DNA from: Cyclaneusma minus
Lineage: Eukaryota > Ascomycota > Leotiomycetes > Marthamycetales > Marthamycetaceae
Length of the DNA stretch: 64,000 nt
Assembly (NCBI GenBank): GCA_037179335.1
Contig: JAKZHN010000012.1
Coordinates: 744,001-808,000, forward strand
Direction: 5' to 3'
The stretch's first letter is position 1. The number at the start of each line of letters is the position of its first letter. This document shows positions 11,703-22,115 of the stretch, one piece after another. The position numbers and the translations under genes were made by a program. Below the pieces are notes generated by a model. It searched no databases and had not been told where the DNA came from. It was given only the letters and a program-made list of their open reading frames with translations.

Positions 11703-13033
11703 TTATGTTGCAATCGCGGATCGAGCACCATTTTCTCGCCTGGGGGGGCGGAGAAATTGAGAATGCCGGATTTGGATTTGGACGGGGGGGCGATGGAGGA
11801 GGTGGTGCTGAGGCGGGCGGAGTTTTTGGGATTGGCGGGTTGGGTTGTGGGGCGTGCGCTGTGTGGGCGTTGTTTGTGGAAGGGGGAATGGGGAAGGGGG
11901 AAGGGAGGATGGGGGAGAGACGTACTTTCCAGTGCGCGAGCGGGAAAGGGAAGCGGTGCCGTAGACGCCGCGGGAGGCGGGGTCGGTGGCGGCTGTGGAG
12001 GCGTTGTCTTTGGTGGTTACCCAATGGAGAACGAGGACGCTGAAGAGAACTATATGATTTTGTGTTAGCAATCTGTTTTTCTGCAGGGTCGAGGGAATAG
12101 GGATCTGGCATACCATCGATGTTGCAGATCATGAGGCAGACCCAGCCTTTTTCATCGTAGACTGCTAGGAGAATGGAGAAGTTTCTAACGTGGAGTTGGC
12201 GTTAGTGACGTTGTTGATTTGTATTTTTTGGATGGATGGAAGTGGTGTGGACTCTGAATGAGAATGGAAGAGGGTGGGGGATGGGGTTTATGACTTACAC
12301 GACACTGGAAGTGAGCGAGGCGCAGCTGCCGATAAATGTACGCAGTGCCAACGTGCGGGCAAGCGAGGTAGCGTTCGTCTTGTAAGAATAGAGTGCTACT
12401 CCAAAGCGATTAGTGATCAAATTGAAGGGTATAAAGATAGACCACAAAAGACAAGCACATACCTCTCAGCGGAACCAAAAACAAACTAGTCAAATAGACA
12501 TTAAGCACAATATCAAAAACCAGCAGCGGAATTAACGCAATCCTCTCCAACCCAATATGACAAGCCCCCTGGCTATTAATCCTCGCAATTCGAAAAACAA
12601 AACACAGCACAATGACCACAAGGTAAGGACCCAGCATTCCAATACAATTGAAAAGATAGATCGGATCTTTCATCCTTGGTTTCGAACCACGTCGAATAAT
12701 AAAGACTTTCTCAACGAGAAAATAATAGATAAGGACTTTGGTGGTCATGTAGCAGATTAAACAAAGCAGAATGGCGCCATCGCAGATGGACCGGGACATG
12801 TTGAGATTGTAGCCGTGCGAGAGGATAGAGGCGGTTAAAGTGAAGACGAAGGAGTCGATGTAGATGATGATGACTAGCCAGCAGACGACGGGGAGTTTGC
12901 GCCAGTTGCGGATCCCTTGCGTGCGGCGGGTGATGAAAGATGCCAGTACGGCCAGGGTAACGAGTTGGATGGTTAGGGAGATGATTTTACCGTTCTTGGG
13001 CGTCTGAACGAGGGTTGGTCCGGAATCCGCCAT
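11703..13033 (-). CDS. Fungal seven-transmembrane protein of unknown function
   Basis: The start is the ATG at 13033 (MADSGPTL). An earlier in-frame extension to 13120 is possible but less likely. Exons are 13033-12463, 12398-12299, 12184-12114 and 12049 onward, all GT-AG. Seven hydrophobic segments can be read: ISLTIQLVTLAVLASFI; LPVVCWLVIIIYIDSFVFTL; AILLCLICYMTTKVLIYYFL; MLGPYLVVIVLCFVF; ALIPLLVFDIVLNVYLTSLF; a segment formed across exons 2 and 3 (FIGSCASL to ILLAVY); and CLMICNIDVLFSVLVLHWV across exons 3 and 4. This matches a widespread uncharacterised Pezizomycotina membrane family, GPCR-like in topology only. The cytosolic tail after residue 290 is low-complexity. A further intron (donor near 11930, acceptor near 11750) is possible and would end at the same stop, so the C-terminus is uncertain. 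Confidence 0.8.
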
Positions 13034-15472
13034 CTTGAAGGTTTTGTGTGAAGTCAAGGGCAGAATCCCAGTTTCAAGAGGCTTGAGATGCTTGGACGCC
13101 CGAGGGCAAAGAGAACGCAAACCGAAGATAATTCAATCGTTGACAAAATAGTCGGATGACATTGAAAGAAAGAGAATCAGGAGTGGAATATGTACCTGCA
13201 TAGGCAACGTCTTGTCCCTGGCATCGGTGATCTTACCACCGACTTCGAAATCTGGTACCCCTCAACATGAGTAGCGGGGCGTTTGGTATTGCTCTAGCCC
13301 ACAACCCAGAATGTTTGTTATTGGATACTTCAGCACCAAAAGCTCAGATCGTCAGGGCAGGAGGCGCAGAGCATGGTGATCGGGGTGCTTCATACAGATC
13401 TGTACAGTGACTGAAGGCCAGCGCCAGGCTTCGGGAGGCTGAGCTTCAGGGACGCGCGGATTTCATATAGAGATCCTCACAACTGGTGGCATATATCACA
13501 CTTCAGTGTCTGCATGGCTATATTGCCAATTTGCCCTTCAATAGACAAGACTCAGATAGAGCCAGATGCCGTCGCCTTGTCTCTTAACTCCAGACTTGAT
13601 GGGTTTCTGTGACTTCGAGACCACTCTGCCTCTGGTGATAGCAAGCGTCCAATATTGCTATCTGGTGATAATACCAACACGCCAATCACAACGAGAATGC
13701 AAGGTACCAATAGTTTGAAATGAAGAAGCCCAGTGAAGGGGTTCTCACTCCTGATTCTGAAGCGCGGTCTGAAATAATAAAAAGGCTTACCTTTTCCTCA
13801 GACCTCAGTCAACTGTAATCACCAATCGGTAGCTATTCACAATTCAGGGGTTCCGAGCTAGCCAGTGCTCAAGGCTGCACGGATGACAGTCTCGCCACTT
13901 GCGGACCGTGGCATAGGTGTGTACCACTGACATGGCCCAGCGGTAACCGACTGACGACTTGAGCCGACATGCTTCAGAGGCCGGCACGCCGCACTCCAAA
14001 CGGCCTAGTGATGAATATCATAAGGTCTTCAATTGGGCAGTAGCGCATAAACTGGCAGTCCCGAACCTGGCTGCACCGACTTTTGGGCTAAGCCGGCCCC
14101 AGATCTCGAGCTTTGAGCCAAGCCCTCCCGCGCAGCTTAGCCAAACTCTATCTCTTCAGGGTCGTCGCGCTTGGATCTCCCCTTGCTTAAAGTTGCTGAA
14201 GACATGCGTTCCCGGTAGTGCACGGTCTGGGCCTTCCAAGACTCTGGGGAAAGCATTGGGGGCAGCTATGTGCGTGCCATCACATGATCGTCGACTTGAT
14301 GGGGTTGAGACTTCGCCGTATCTCTCAGCGCGACTCGACTCGACTCGAGATGTTGTCGCCGGTCGGTGGTCGTGTAGGCCGTTGTGTCGGTGTACCTCCC
14401 ACGTGTAGTTTTTGGTCGGACAGATACTCCACAGCTTCAAGTCCGCGCGACTCAATTCTCAATTCTCCCCGCGCTCAGAGAGAGACAGAGACGGCTGTCG
14501 CTGCAGCACTGCTGCATGGGCGGGACGATGCATGTACCCGCTCGGGACCGGCCAGTGAGGTTGGGTGTAATCAGATTTGGGATGGAGAGCTCTTGTCTGA
14601 TTTGAGAAATGGGAGACGAGGGCGGACGGGCGGAGGAGCTTCCTGACTGTCGTTTGTTGCTTTGCTTGGCAGCACGCGACTCAAATGCGACTCGAGGAAG
14701 CATGGACAGCACAACATACAGGCCCCACGCTGCAGCTGCACTTATCAGTGACAGCGAGACATGGAAGAGAAAAAAAAAGCTGACCGCTAATTCGAAGAGA
14801 TGGATATCAGATATGAGATGTGAGAATTGGCAGTCGCAGAGGAAATGAAAGAAGTGAGAGCTGGCAGTGCTGACAATACTAACCTCCATCCCACGCTGTG
14901 GCTTTGCTTTTGCGGCCAGAAGCGAGGCACTACGCAGGTCTTGGAAGGTCGGATACATGTAGCAGAAAGGGACAGAAGCCGGACAGGGTCAGATAAAGGA
15001 ATGCACGGGAGAATGAGATCAATATGGATTCAATGAAATGACGGCTGGAATTGAATGAGATCGACCCGTCCGCCGTAATATAGGGCCAGCAAATGGATGG
15101 CATTCTCCCAGATTGATGATCGCGGCAGGGCGGTGCCGAGACGTCGAAGCCAAGTTTGCCGTGGTTATGATGTGAGAGCTGGTGGGCACAAGCTGGCGGA
15201 TTGAGTCGTGTGCCATGTCGGTCTTGCCTGCTCTGCCATTCAGGCGCAGCTTCCTTATCAGTGCCAGACCTTGGAGCGTCGGCCACTTGCGCGCCGCACC
15301 TTTGAAACCCGACATACATACCCAGCGCTCCCTCCCTCGAATTCTGTCCTGAATCTTCTCTTTCTACCATTTTCTTCACCATCCCCAAAACATCGGTCCC
15401 TCGTGTTCAGCTGCTCAGCCTCGTCGCGCTACTGCTTTCTAAGCCTCCCGAGTCGCTAAAGGCTTCTGCGGA
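13034..15472. other. Long intergenic region
   Basis: No gene was recognised. A short GACTC repeat lies at about 14331-14348. The longest frame (14452-14958, minus, 168 codons) has no domain, and its composition looks random. The right part holds the promoter and pyrimidine-rich leader of the downstream Ser-rich gene. Confidence 0.4.
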
Positions 15473-15762
15473 ATGCCTCACAAGAGTCATCAGACCGATC
15501 TCCTTGACGAACTGCTGGCCTTGCGACGGATGAGTCTGCGATAAGGCCGGAACACCCCTTAATTCAACTGGAAAGGCCATTCATCAATCCCATATTACAA
15601 AAGGATCCGCCAGCACGGAGTGTCAGGGCTTAGCTCTCAAAAGTGAAGCACCGTCGACCAGACTATCAAGTAATCGATACGACGCAGCCACCAGGCACCC
15701 CCGATCCCCCTTCCCCACGTACCCGGCACGCACACTTGCGGAGCCGCTCGGACTGGCCCACG

Positions 15763-17223
15763 ATGATGTACGGCCCTAGATCCTATCTCTTCTCGCGCCC
15801 GGCGCCCAAGTCCTCGGATTCTTCGCCTTCAAAAAGCAACCGTAATGAGCCTGCCATCACCAGCGCGCCAAGAACCGCCATACCCACTCCCAGCGACCGC
15901 ACCATGTCTCCCAGAACTGCAGCAAACTCACCTTCTATGACTTCGCAACCTGTGGTTATTCCCAGTCGAGCCGGGCGAGATTCCAAGTCGACGCGCGAGA
16001 AGCATCGTCAAAGCGAACGGAGGCAAAGTCCATACAATGGAAGCCGGAGTCGTGATTCCTCGGAGCGCCGGCGAGCTTCAGATCTTCACTCGCCCGATGC
16101 CATTCCACCTTCAGTTGCTGCTCTCCTCGCCATGACCTCTATTCCACCACAGAAGCGAAATGCATCTACTCGCCGGTCGAGCAAGAGCCGTCAGCAGAAA
16201 TTGACCGTCGAAGCTGTGTTTCAGCATACGGCATCGGAGAAGTTCGATACCTTCTCTGAACCAAAGAGTCCTATGGATTTACTACTTAGCCCTCCGGAGG
16301 ACTTGTTCGATGACGATGCTATGGGCAGCGAGAACGGCTTGGAGTCGGTCCTTTCCAACAGAACCAGGTCGAGCGAGTCTGTTCCATCACTCGATGGTGT
16401 TTCTATCGGCGATAGTCCGACCTTGAGTCCCTTATCGACTCCCCAGTCCCGTGGAAGGAAATCACTGCCGACCCGCCGAGTTGAACCCATCTCCTTTGAC
16501 CTCGAGCTTAGCAACCCCGAACATCCCTTGGCAGTTCAGGATATCGAGGTGGAGGAGCTGGACTTCCGGGTTTTTGAGAAGACTACGTCGGTGGAGGAGG
16601 TGACCAGCCCAGCCAAACGATCGACGAAATCAATGTTCAAGTCCAACTTGACAGCATCGCTCCGAGCATTGAAAAACGCGGCTCGAACCATTTCCAGCTT
16701 GAAGCCACCCGTGGTTGCACCAGACGATTTCCTCACGCGATCAATCATTTCCATCGACCCTCAAATTCCTTTCACGGACGAACGAATGCCACCCATATTG
16801 GATGATGCGCCTACTCCAGCACTTCGCCGCTACCTAAACCCTACATATCTTGAAAACATCGCACCATCGCTGGCACAAACAGCCCAACCCATCAAGTGTT
16901 CAGCCTCTATCCAAATGCAGACCTACAAGCCACGATCCAAGTCCAATTCGCCCTCCACATCTCGCCGAACTTCCGTCGCATCAGCAGAGGATGCATTCCT
17001 GGATGTCGCTGCAGGACCTGTCGGTCGCCAGAGAGAAGTGAGGGAGAATAGCGACTTCATCCGCGTCGCCGTCATGGAGATGGCCATGCGCCGCAACGGA
17101 AAGCTCGACGACAAAGTCCCCGGACGAGCACGCTGGTGTCTCCCTCCCCGCAAAATCACCACCAAGCCCTACGAGATCACCAAGAGCGGCGTACCTCGTC
17201 GCTGGATTGCGATCACTCAATAG
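15763..17223 (+). CDS. Ser-rich conserved-type fungal protein of unknown function
   Basis: The frame is open from 15634 to the TAG at 17221-17223. The first in-frame ATG is at 15763 (MMYGPRSYLF), giving 486 residues. The frame upstream also looks coding (KHRRPDYQVIDTTQPPGTPD), so a 5' exon is likely. One candidate is the ATG at 15473 (MPHKSHQTDLLDELLALRRM) joined by an intron 15534-15643, which restores frame but needs a weak GTCTGC donor. The N-terminal half is Ser/Arg/Pro-rich and probably disordered. The middle has acidic patches (DLFDDDAMGSENGLESV). The C-terminus is ordered-looking and ends VPGRARWCLPPRK..VPRRWIAITQ. I know no function. The composition suggests a phosphorylated regulatory protein, but this is only inference. 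Confidence 0.75.
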   Translation: MMYGPRSYLFSRPAPKSSDSSPSKSNRNEPAITSAPRTAIPTPSDRTMSPRTAANSPSMTSQPVVIPSRAGRDSKSTREKHRQSERRQSPYNGSRSRDSSERRRASDLHSPDAIPPSVAALLAMTSIPPQKRNASTRRSSKSRQQKLTVEAVFQHTASEKFDTFSEPKSPMDLLLSPPEDLFDDDAMGSENGLESVLSNRTRSSESVPSLDGVSIGDSPTLSPLSTPQSRGRKSLPTRRVEPISFDLELSNPEHPLAVQDIEVEELDFRVFEKTTSVEEVTSPAKRSTKSMFKSNLTASLRALKNAARTISSLKPPVVAPDDFLTRSIISIDPQIPFTDERMPPILDDAPTPALRRYLNPTYLENIAPSLAQTAQPIKCSASIQMQTYKPRSKSNSPSTSRRTSVASAEDAFLDVAAGPVGRQREVRENSDFIRVAVMEMAMRRNGKLDDKVPGRARWCLPPRKITTKPYEITKSGVPRRWIAITQ

Positions 17224-19352
17224 CCAACTTGACGATATGCGACAGCGACGACTATTTCCGGCAGCGCCGCGCCCAATTGCCAATTATCGATATCCATTAG
17301 CAGATTAGGAGCAATTACGAGGTCAGACCGCCAAGCCCACCGCCCACAGCCAAGTCTCCATCGAATCGTTCGAACCCTTCGTGCATCTCTGTAGACGCAC
17401 CGTGACGACAAAGCGGGCCAATCAGCCGCCACCAATTTATTAGAATGGTTCCAACCCCAGTCCTAACCCCAGCCCAAACCCACAGCAAGACTTTTCCAGA
17501 AAACTTTCGGTCCATTTCACAGCCCCACCGCTCGACTGGGTTCTCCTGAACTTGCGCCGGCACTTTGGCGGGTTCAGGGTTGACACGAGAGGGCTCCACA
17601 ACTGTCTGCAGAAGCGAGACCGGCACGGACAAAGCAGGAACAAGGAAAATTTTGTGACGCAACGAGTCAGGGAATTCCCATCTGTCACGCATTTGACCGG
17701 GAGGCCTTCCGACAGTCTGTCTCGTCCAGCCACCAGCGTTTCCATCCCGTAACTTGGAAATGCATCCCGGATGCGCCCGATTGGCCATTTCGTTGGAATC
17801 TCGGAATCGCTTCTAGCTTCACCCGAAAAGGAAGGTTTACCGGTCTGGACTTTTCTCCATCTTGTGTCCGCTTTTGGCACGAGCCGCGAAAACGTGTTCA
17901 TCTGGCCTCATTTTGCGACGGAGGACACGTAGATTATCTCGGCCTTCTTTCGGGTTCTCACGGGTTGGGTTCTCACGGGTTCGTAAGATGGCATTTCTGA
18001 TTCGTTATCCACAACATAATTAAGGGGAAAGCACGGGTGGGTGGCGTTCAGTCTGGTGATCTTGGGGGATGCGGCGTTGTCCGTTCCGCCCAGCTTGGCC
18101 TGGGCGGCCGCGGGCAAGAGAGAGGACGTGCCTTGGCTGCAACAAAACACCACCACCACAACAACAGCTCCTATCAACATCGATCTGGACACTTCACTCC
18201 CTGCGACACGCTTGGCGTCAGCCTGCCAGTGGCATAGCAAGCCACAGCAACAGCATCGATTCGAATTCAATCGTATATTTTTACCATTTCCCATGTCTTG
18301 TCTGTACGAATATATCCTAGCTGCCCGCCACGAAAGCGGGTAGACTGCGAATGGTTGCCTTTCAGCACAACATCTTTTGCTACTCAAATTGTCATTTCGG
18401 GAATGGAATCAGCATAGATCAGCGTACCTGGGAAGCGGGAGAAACGGGACTGGAGTTCTCAAGTCTCGGGAGTTTGAGGCAAGATCCTGGGTTCTCTCAC
18501 GAGATGGCCACGGCAGCCAGTGTTTCTCTTTCCTTTCCTTTGCGGAATCTCGGGAGTCGGGGTGCGGTCGATGATGGGTCGATGGAGTTTGAGACTGGTG
18601 CAAGGAGATGGGACGAGGGGCCTGCATGCAGATGCATGCAGTTGTGTCTATTTGCGCAGACTTATACATACATAATCTACATATCCATATCCACATCCAA
18701 GTCTTCTCCTTATGCTTGTCATTTTTGGTGCATCTTTTATGTTTCAGCTATTCTGGTGTTTTTTGGAGAAATGATTCTTGGCTTCAACGAAGTCGTTTTG
18801 GCAGCAGCAGCTCGCCGTCGATATGCATCTACAAGGTCGGTAAGGTCGCTTCTTTTACATTGTCATGATTCTAGAGATCCACGGACTCGTACTGATTCAT
18901 GTTGGAAGCTTGGTCATGAGCATTCGCCTTTTCTCCAGGTTTGCGCTTCGTTTTTTCTCTTCATGCCCGATGCGAAAAGAAGAACGGGTGGTAGGTGAGG
19001 TATGTTGCAGCTTTCCTATCAACACAGCTGTAGCCCGGCAGCCAAGTCCGGTGGCAACCTCGATTCGTGATTGAGAAACAATGTCGTTGTTCTTGGCTTC
19101 CCAAAATACGGGCCTACTGCCTCTGGCCCTCTCTTCTGGGGATTTCCTTGCTACAACAGCACGTGCCGACGTCTCTGGAAACGTGGGGTAGGTGAATACT
19201 GTTCAACAACACTCGAAGAAAGACCATTGGTGGGTACGGACATTGCTAAGTCTTGATTGTAGCTCGCGATACCATTTTTTTCGCCTGTCAGTCATTTCGC
19301 GAAAATCCACAAATGCCCTTGCAGCGCCTCCTTCGGGCAGGCAACCGCAACC
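17224..19352. other. Intergenic, no gene recognised
   Basis: Frames up to 215 codons occur on both strands (for example 18351-18998), but they overlap each other, have no domains and show no splice-consistent structure. A CA/AC-rich trinucleotide patch lies near 18147-18165. Nothing else was seen. Confidence 0.4.
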
Positions 19353-19895
19353 ATGGCTCATCCAAGTCCCACCCCCTCCGCGCCTCATGCCACGCCTGCA
19401 AAATACCAACGAGCATCAACGTCTTATGATTTATCTGCAGTACATGCGCTTAGCAAAAAATGGCAAATGCGAATGAAAATGCACGGAAATACGGTATCAC
19501 GGATGCAAACACCGATACCATCACGCGCGGCCGTTCGGGTTTTACACCAGTCTCTAGCTTTGGCACCTTCATCTCCATCTTCCACATCCGAATCTCAATC
19601 CGAGAGGCATACAAAAAATTTGCGAGATACGGCAAGGAAGCTCGGAAATACGGAGATCAAATGGGCCGAGCTGGACCGGCTGTTTATGCGCAGAGGCTTT
19701 ACGGCGCGGGGGTGGGGAGTTGGAAGAGATGGGGTGTGTGGCCGCGTGGCGTTGGGGTGTGATGAAGGGGATGGCGAGGCCCCCTGGCGGTCCCCCTGGC
19801 GGGGGGAGTTGGCGGAGAGTGAAGTGAAGGATTTGGCGAGGACGAGTCGGGACGACGCCGATTCATCTGCCGTTGGAGAGGAGGTGGTGGATTGA
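19353..19895 (+). CDS. Weakly supported hypothetical protein
   Basis: A 180-codon frame starts with a well-placed ATG (context ACCATGG) at 19353. The N-terminus is Ser/Thr/Pro-rich and the middle is charged (RHTKNLRDTARKLGNTEIKWAELDRLF). The tail becomes Gly/Arg-rich where the DNA turns G-rich. Another plus-strand frame (19460-19762) covers the same region, so the true frame is not settled. It could be the 5' part of a gene continuing to 21009. Confidence 0.25.
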   Translation: MAHPSPTPSAPHATPAKYQRASTSYDLSAVHALSKKWQMRMKMHGNTVSRMQTPIPSRAAVRVLHQSLALAPSSPSSTSESQSERHTKNLRDTARKLGNTEIKWAELDRLFMRRGFTARGWGVGRDGVCGRVALGCDEGDGEAPWRSPWRGELAESEVKDLARTSRDDADSSAVGEEVVD

Positions 19896-20040
19896 TAGTC
19901 CGGCGGCGCATGTTTTTGACCGCCGTTTCCGTTGGGAAAGGGTCGGGTGGGGTTTCGGGAGTGCGAGGTTGGTTTCCCGTTGCGAGTTTCGAGTTAGATG
20001 AAATGGAAGCTTCCCGCCTCTTTTCGCTGATACTCAGGAC

Positions 20041-20068
20041 ACGCTCTCGTGTTCCAACACGAGAGCGT
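20041..20068. repeat. Perfect 13-bp inverted repeat with 2-base loop
   Basis: The arms 20041-20053 and 20056-20068 are exact reverse complements separated by CC. The stem is GC-rich (core CTCTCGTG / CACGAGAG) and would form a stable hairpin in RNA or a cruciform in DNA. It lies between two weak plus-strand frames. Confidence 0.9.
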
Positions 20069-20479
20069 TTAGAAGTTCAGATGGATATTGATGTGCTAAG
20101 AACTATCAAAACAGTTACAGGCCAACAACGACATAGTCTAGCAAGTCCTCTCCCCCATCACCCCGTGCTTCGCCTCACAACCCACATAATCCCCAAATTG
20201 CACACATATCCCCCTTTTAACTTCCTCAACGCCCTCCTCAACTGCCCACCACGTTTTCTTCCCCTACTCCAAAACCGCGCAACACTGGCCTCTCGACCTT
20301 GAAGGCCGACACGCGGCCCAAACAACGAAAGGGGTGGTTGAGGGGATGGAGACGAGGGAGGAGGAGAGGAATATGTTGGCGAGGGTGGGGAGGGATGGGT
20401 ATAGGACGATGGCGCTGAGGATCGCGGATGCTATGACGAGGGTGGGAAGTTCAGAAGGAAAGCTGATAGCGAGAATCAG

Positions 20480-20510
20480 GGGGATGGGGATGGGGATGGG
20501 GATGGGGATG
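20480..20510. repeat. GGGGAT microsatellite
   Basis: This is a short tandem run of a 6-base GGGGAT unit, about four to five copies. It opens repeated Gly-Met or Ile-Pro codons in overlapping frames and complicates gene calling here. Confidence 0.8.
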
Positions 20511-20527
20511 TGGAGATGAGAGATAAT

Positions 20528-21009
20528 GTCGATAACGGAGCGTCCACCCTCTTTGAACAAATCGAAAATGAACGTGTGGGCCGCGACAAGCCGCCAAACT
20601 TCCGCGACGACATCGACTGGTACGACTCCGAATGGGGCAGCGATGCGCACAGATACTATGACAGCGGCGAAGTCTACGCAGACATGGATCCCGAACGCTT
20701 CGCTGAGATCAAAGATATGTTGATTACCACGCCCATCGATTGGGCTCGTCGACACTGGATTATAACCATTATGAATACTGGGCTCGTCGCATTGGCTTTG
20801 TATCGGGGCAGGAAAAGGAGAATGCGCCGGCGAATGAGCAGGGAGGTGGGAATCTGCAGGGCCAGAAATACACACTGTTGTTTGAGCTTTGGCCGAGGGT
20901 TGTTACCATGCGTGGATTTCGAACGGACTTTGCGCAGGAAATTATGCAGTATTTGGATGAATGGTTTGGCGTTCCTGCGCTGTTGGATGAGCGACGGCTG
21001 ATTTTGTGA
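20528..21009 (+). CDS. Hypothetical protein, apparent frame change in the middle
   Basis: Two adjacent frames both look coding. The upstream one reads NFRDDIDWYDSEWGSDAHRY and MDPERFAEIKDMLITTPIDW up to about 20745. The downstream one reads YNHYEYWARRIGFVSGQEKE and continues to LDEWFGVPALLDERRLIL, ending at 21009. Between them an 11-base word (TGGGCTCGTCG) occurs twice, at about 20741 and 20789, in different frames. A duplication or indel, or an unrecognised intron, may have caused the switch. The 5' end is not defined. No family was recognised. Confidence 0.35.
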
Positions 21010-22115
21010 TTTTGTTGGCATGTCATTCTTCGCTGAATTGTCTTGACTACTTGGGAGGTTCTGTGGAAAGGGGATGGCGTGCTGATGTTGAGATAGACCT
21101 TTTGGACCTGGATGTGCTGGGAGGGTCGTTAAACCCTAGGCCGAGATATCAAGGTGCGAGGGGGTATGTGATGGGGAAGTTCAATAAGTAGGGTTTCAAT
21201 GGATTGGCCGAAATCCAAGGCCGATTGTGCTGTGCAAGATTTGGAGGGGCTGAGAGGATGGGGTTATGTGCTAAGTGGAGTAGTTCAAAGAGTCACTGGT
21301 GTTGCAAGAGACGGATGAGTCTCCGTAGCTGGTCAAGACCTGTTTGTTGACAGTTGGAATCTACAGCAGTCACGCAGAAGACCTCAAGATGATTTCCATT
21401 GTTGTTTTGCATTTCCTACTGCCCACTCTGAGAGCTCCTAAGAGAGCGCCTGGACAATATCCCTTGTCCATGTGATGGCAGAAAAGGCCAGACGTCCACT
21501 GAAAACAGAAGTCCTCCTTTTGAAACGCTGATCCATATGATACCTTCCCACCCTTGCAGAATCTTTTTGATACTAGAGCTCGAAAGCTCCAACACTGTTC
21601 TCCGGGTATGTTTAGACGTACCGACTTGAAAGAAGACGCGCCCGATCATGCCCGGAAGAACAAAAGAAGAAGTCCAGAAAGGACGCGCAAAGAAGCAGGG
21701 GTATCTCGGTTACCTAAACAAACAGAAGAAGAAAGAACAAAACCATCCACCGATAGAAGCCGCGAACGATATGACTCAAGTGCGTAGACGAAGAAGTTGT
21801 GCCATTTCTGATTTTCATGAGCAGAAGAACCACGCTCTCGAGGAGAGACAGGAAGTCAAGTGCATTCTTGTATGGCGTTGATTCGAGCAGAAGAGGATGT
21901 TCGTATGCGAGCTGCAAGGCGTATTGTGGAGAGTGGAGACCCAGACCGCGAAAAGAGAAGCAGGATACAGTTAACCCCGCAGAAGCGGTAGGCATGTATT
22001 ACCTGCACAGACGAAGAAGTTGTGTGATCCCGAAACCGTCGGCCAAGTGCAAAGGAAGCTGATTGATTTTGCAGATACGCGGTAGGGAGATCAAACGCCT
22101 TCTTGTATGAGACTT
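21010..22115. other. Intergenic, nothing recognised
   Basis: Short frames only. The word GACGAAGAAGTTGTG recurs near 21786 and 22012, with surrounding GAGCAGAAG words, suggesting a weak old duplication. No gene or RNA was seen. Confidence 0.4.

Noticed and set aside
11039..12043. 334-codon plus-strand frame and overlapping Pro-rich frames
   Set aside because: They are low-complexity products of a C-rich stretch and overlap the exons of the seven-transmembrane gene on the opposite strand.
14452..14958. 168-codon minus-strand frame
   Set aside because: No domain, random-looking composition, and it sits in a promoter-length intergenic region.
20264..20875. 203-codon minus-strand frame with hydrophobic stretches
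   Set aside because: The hydrophobic runs come from the complement of Arg/Gly-rich and GGGGAT-repeat sequence. No start or splice structure supports it.
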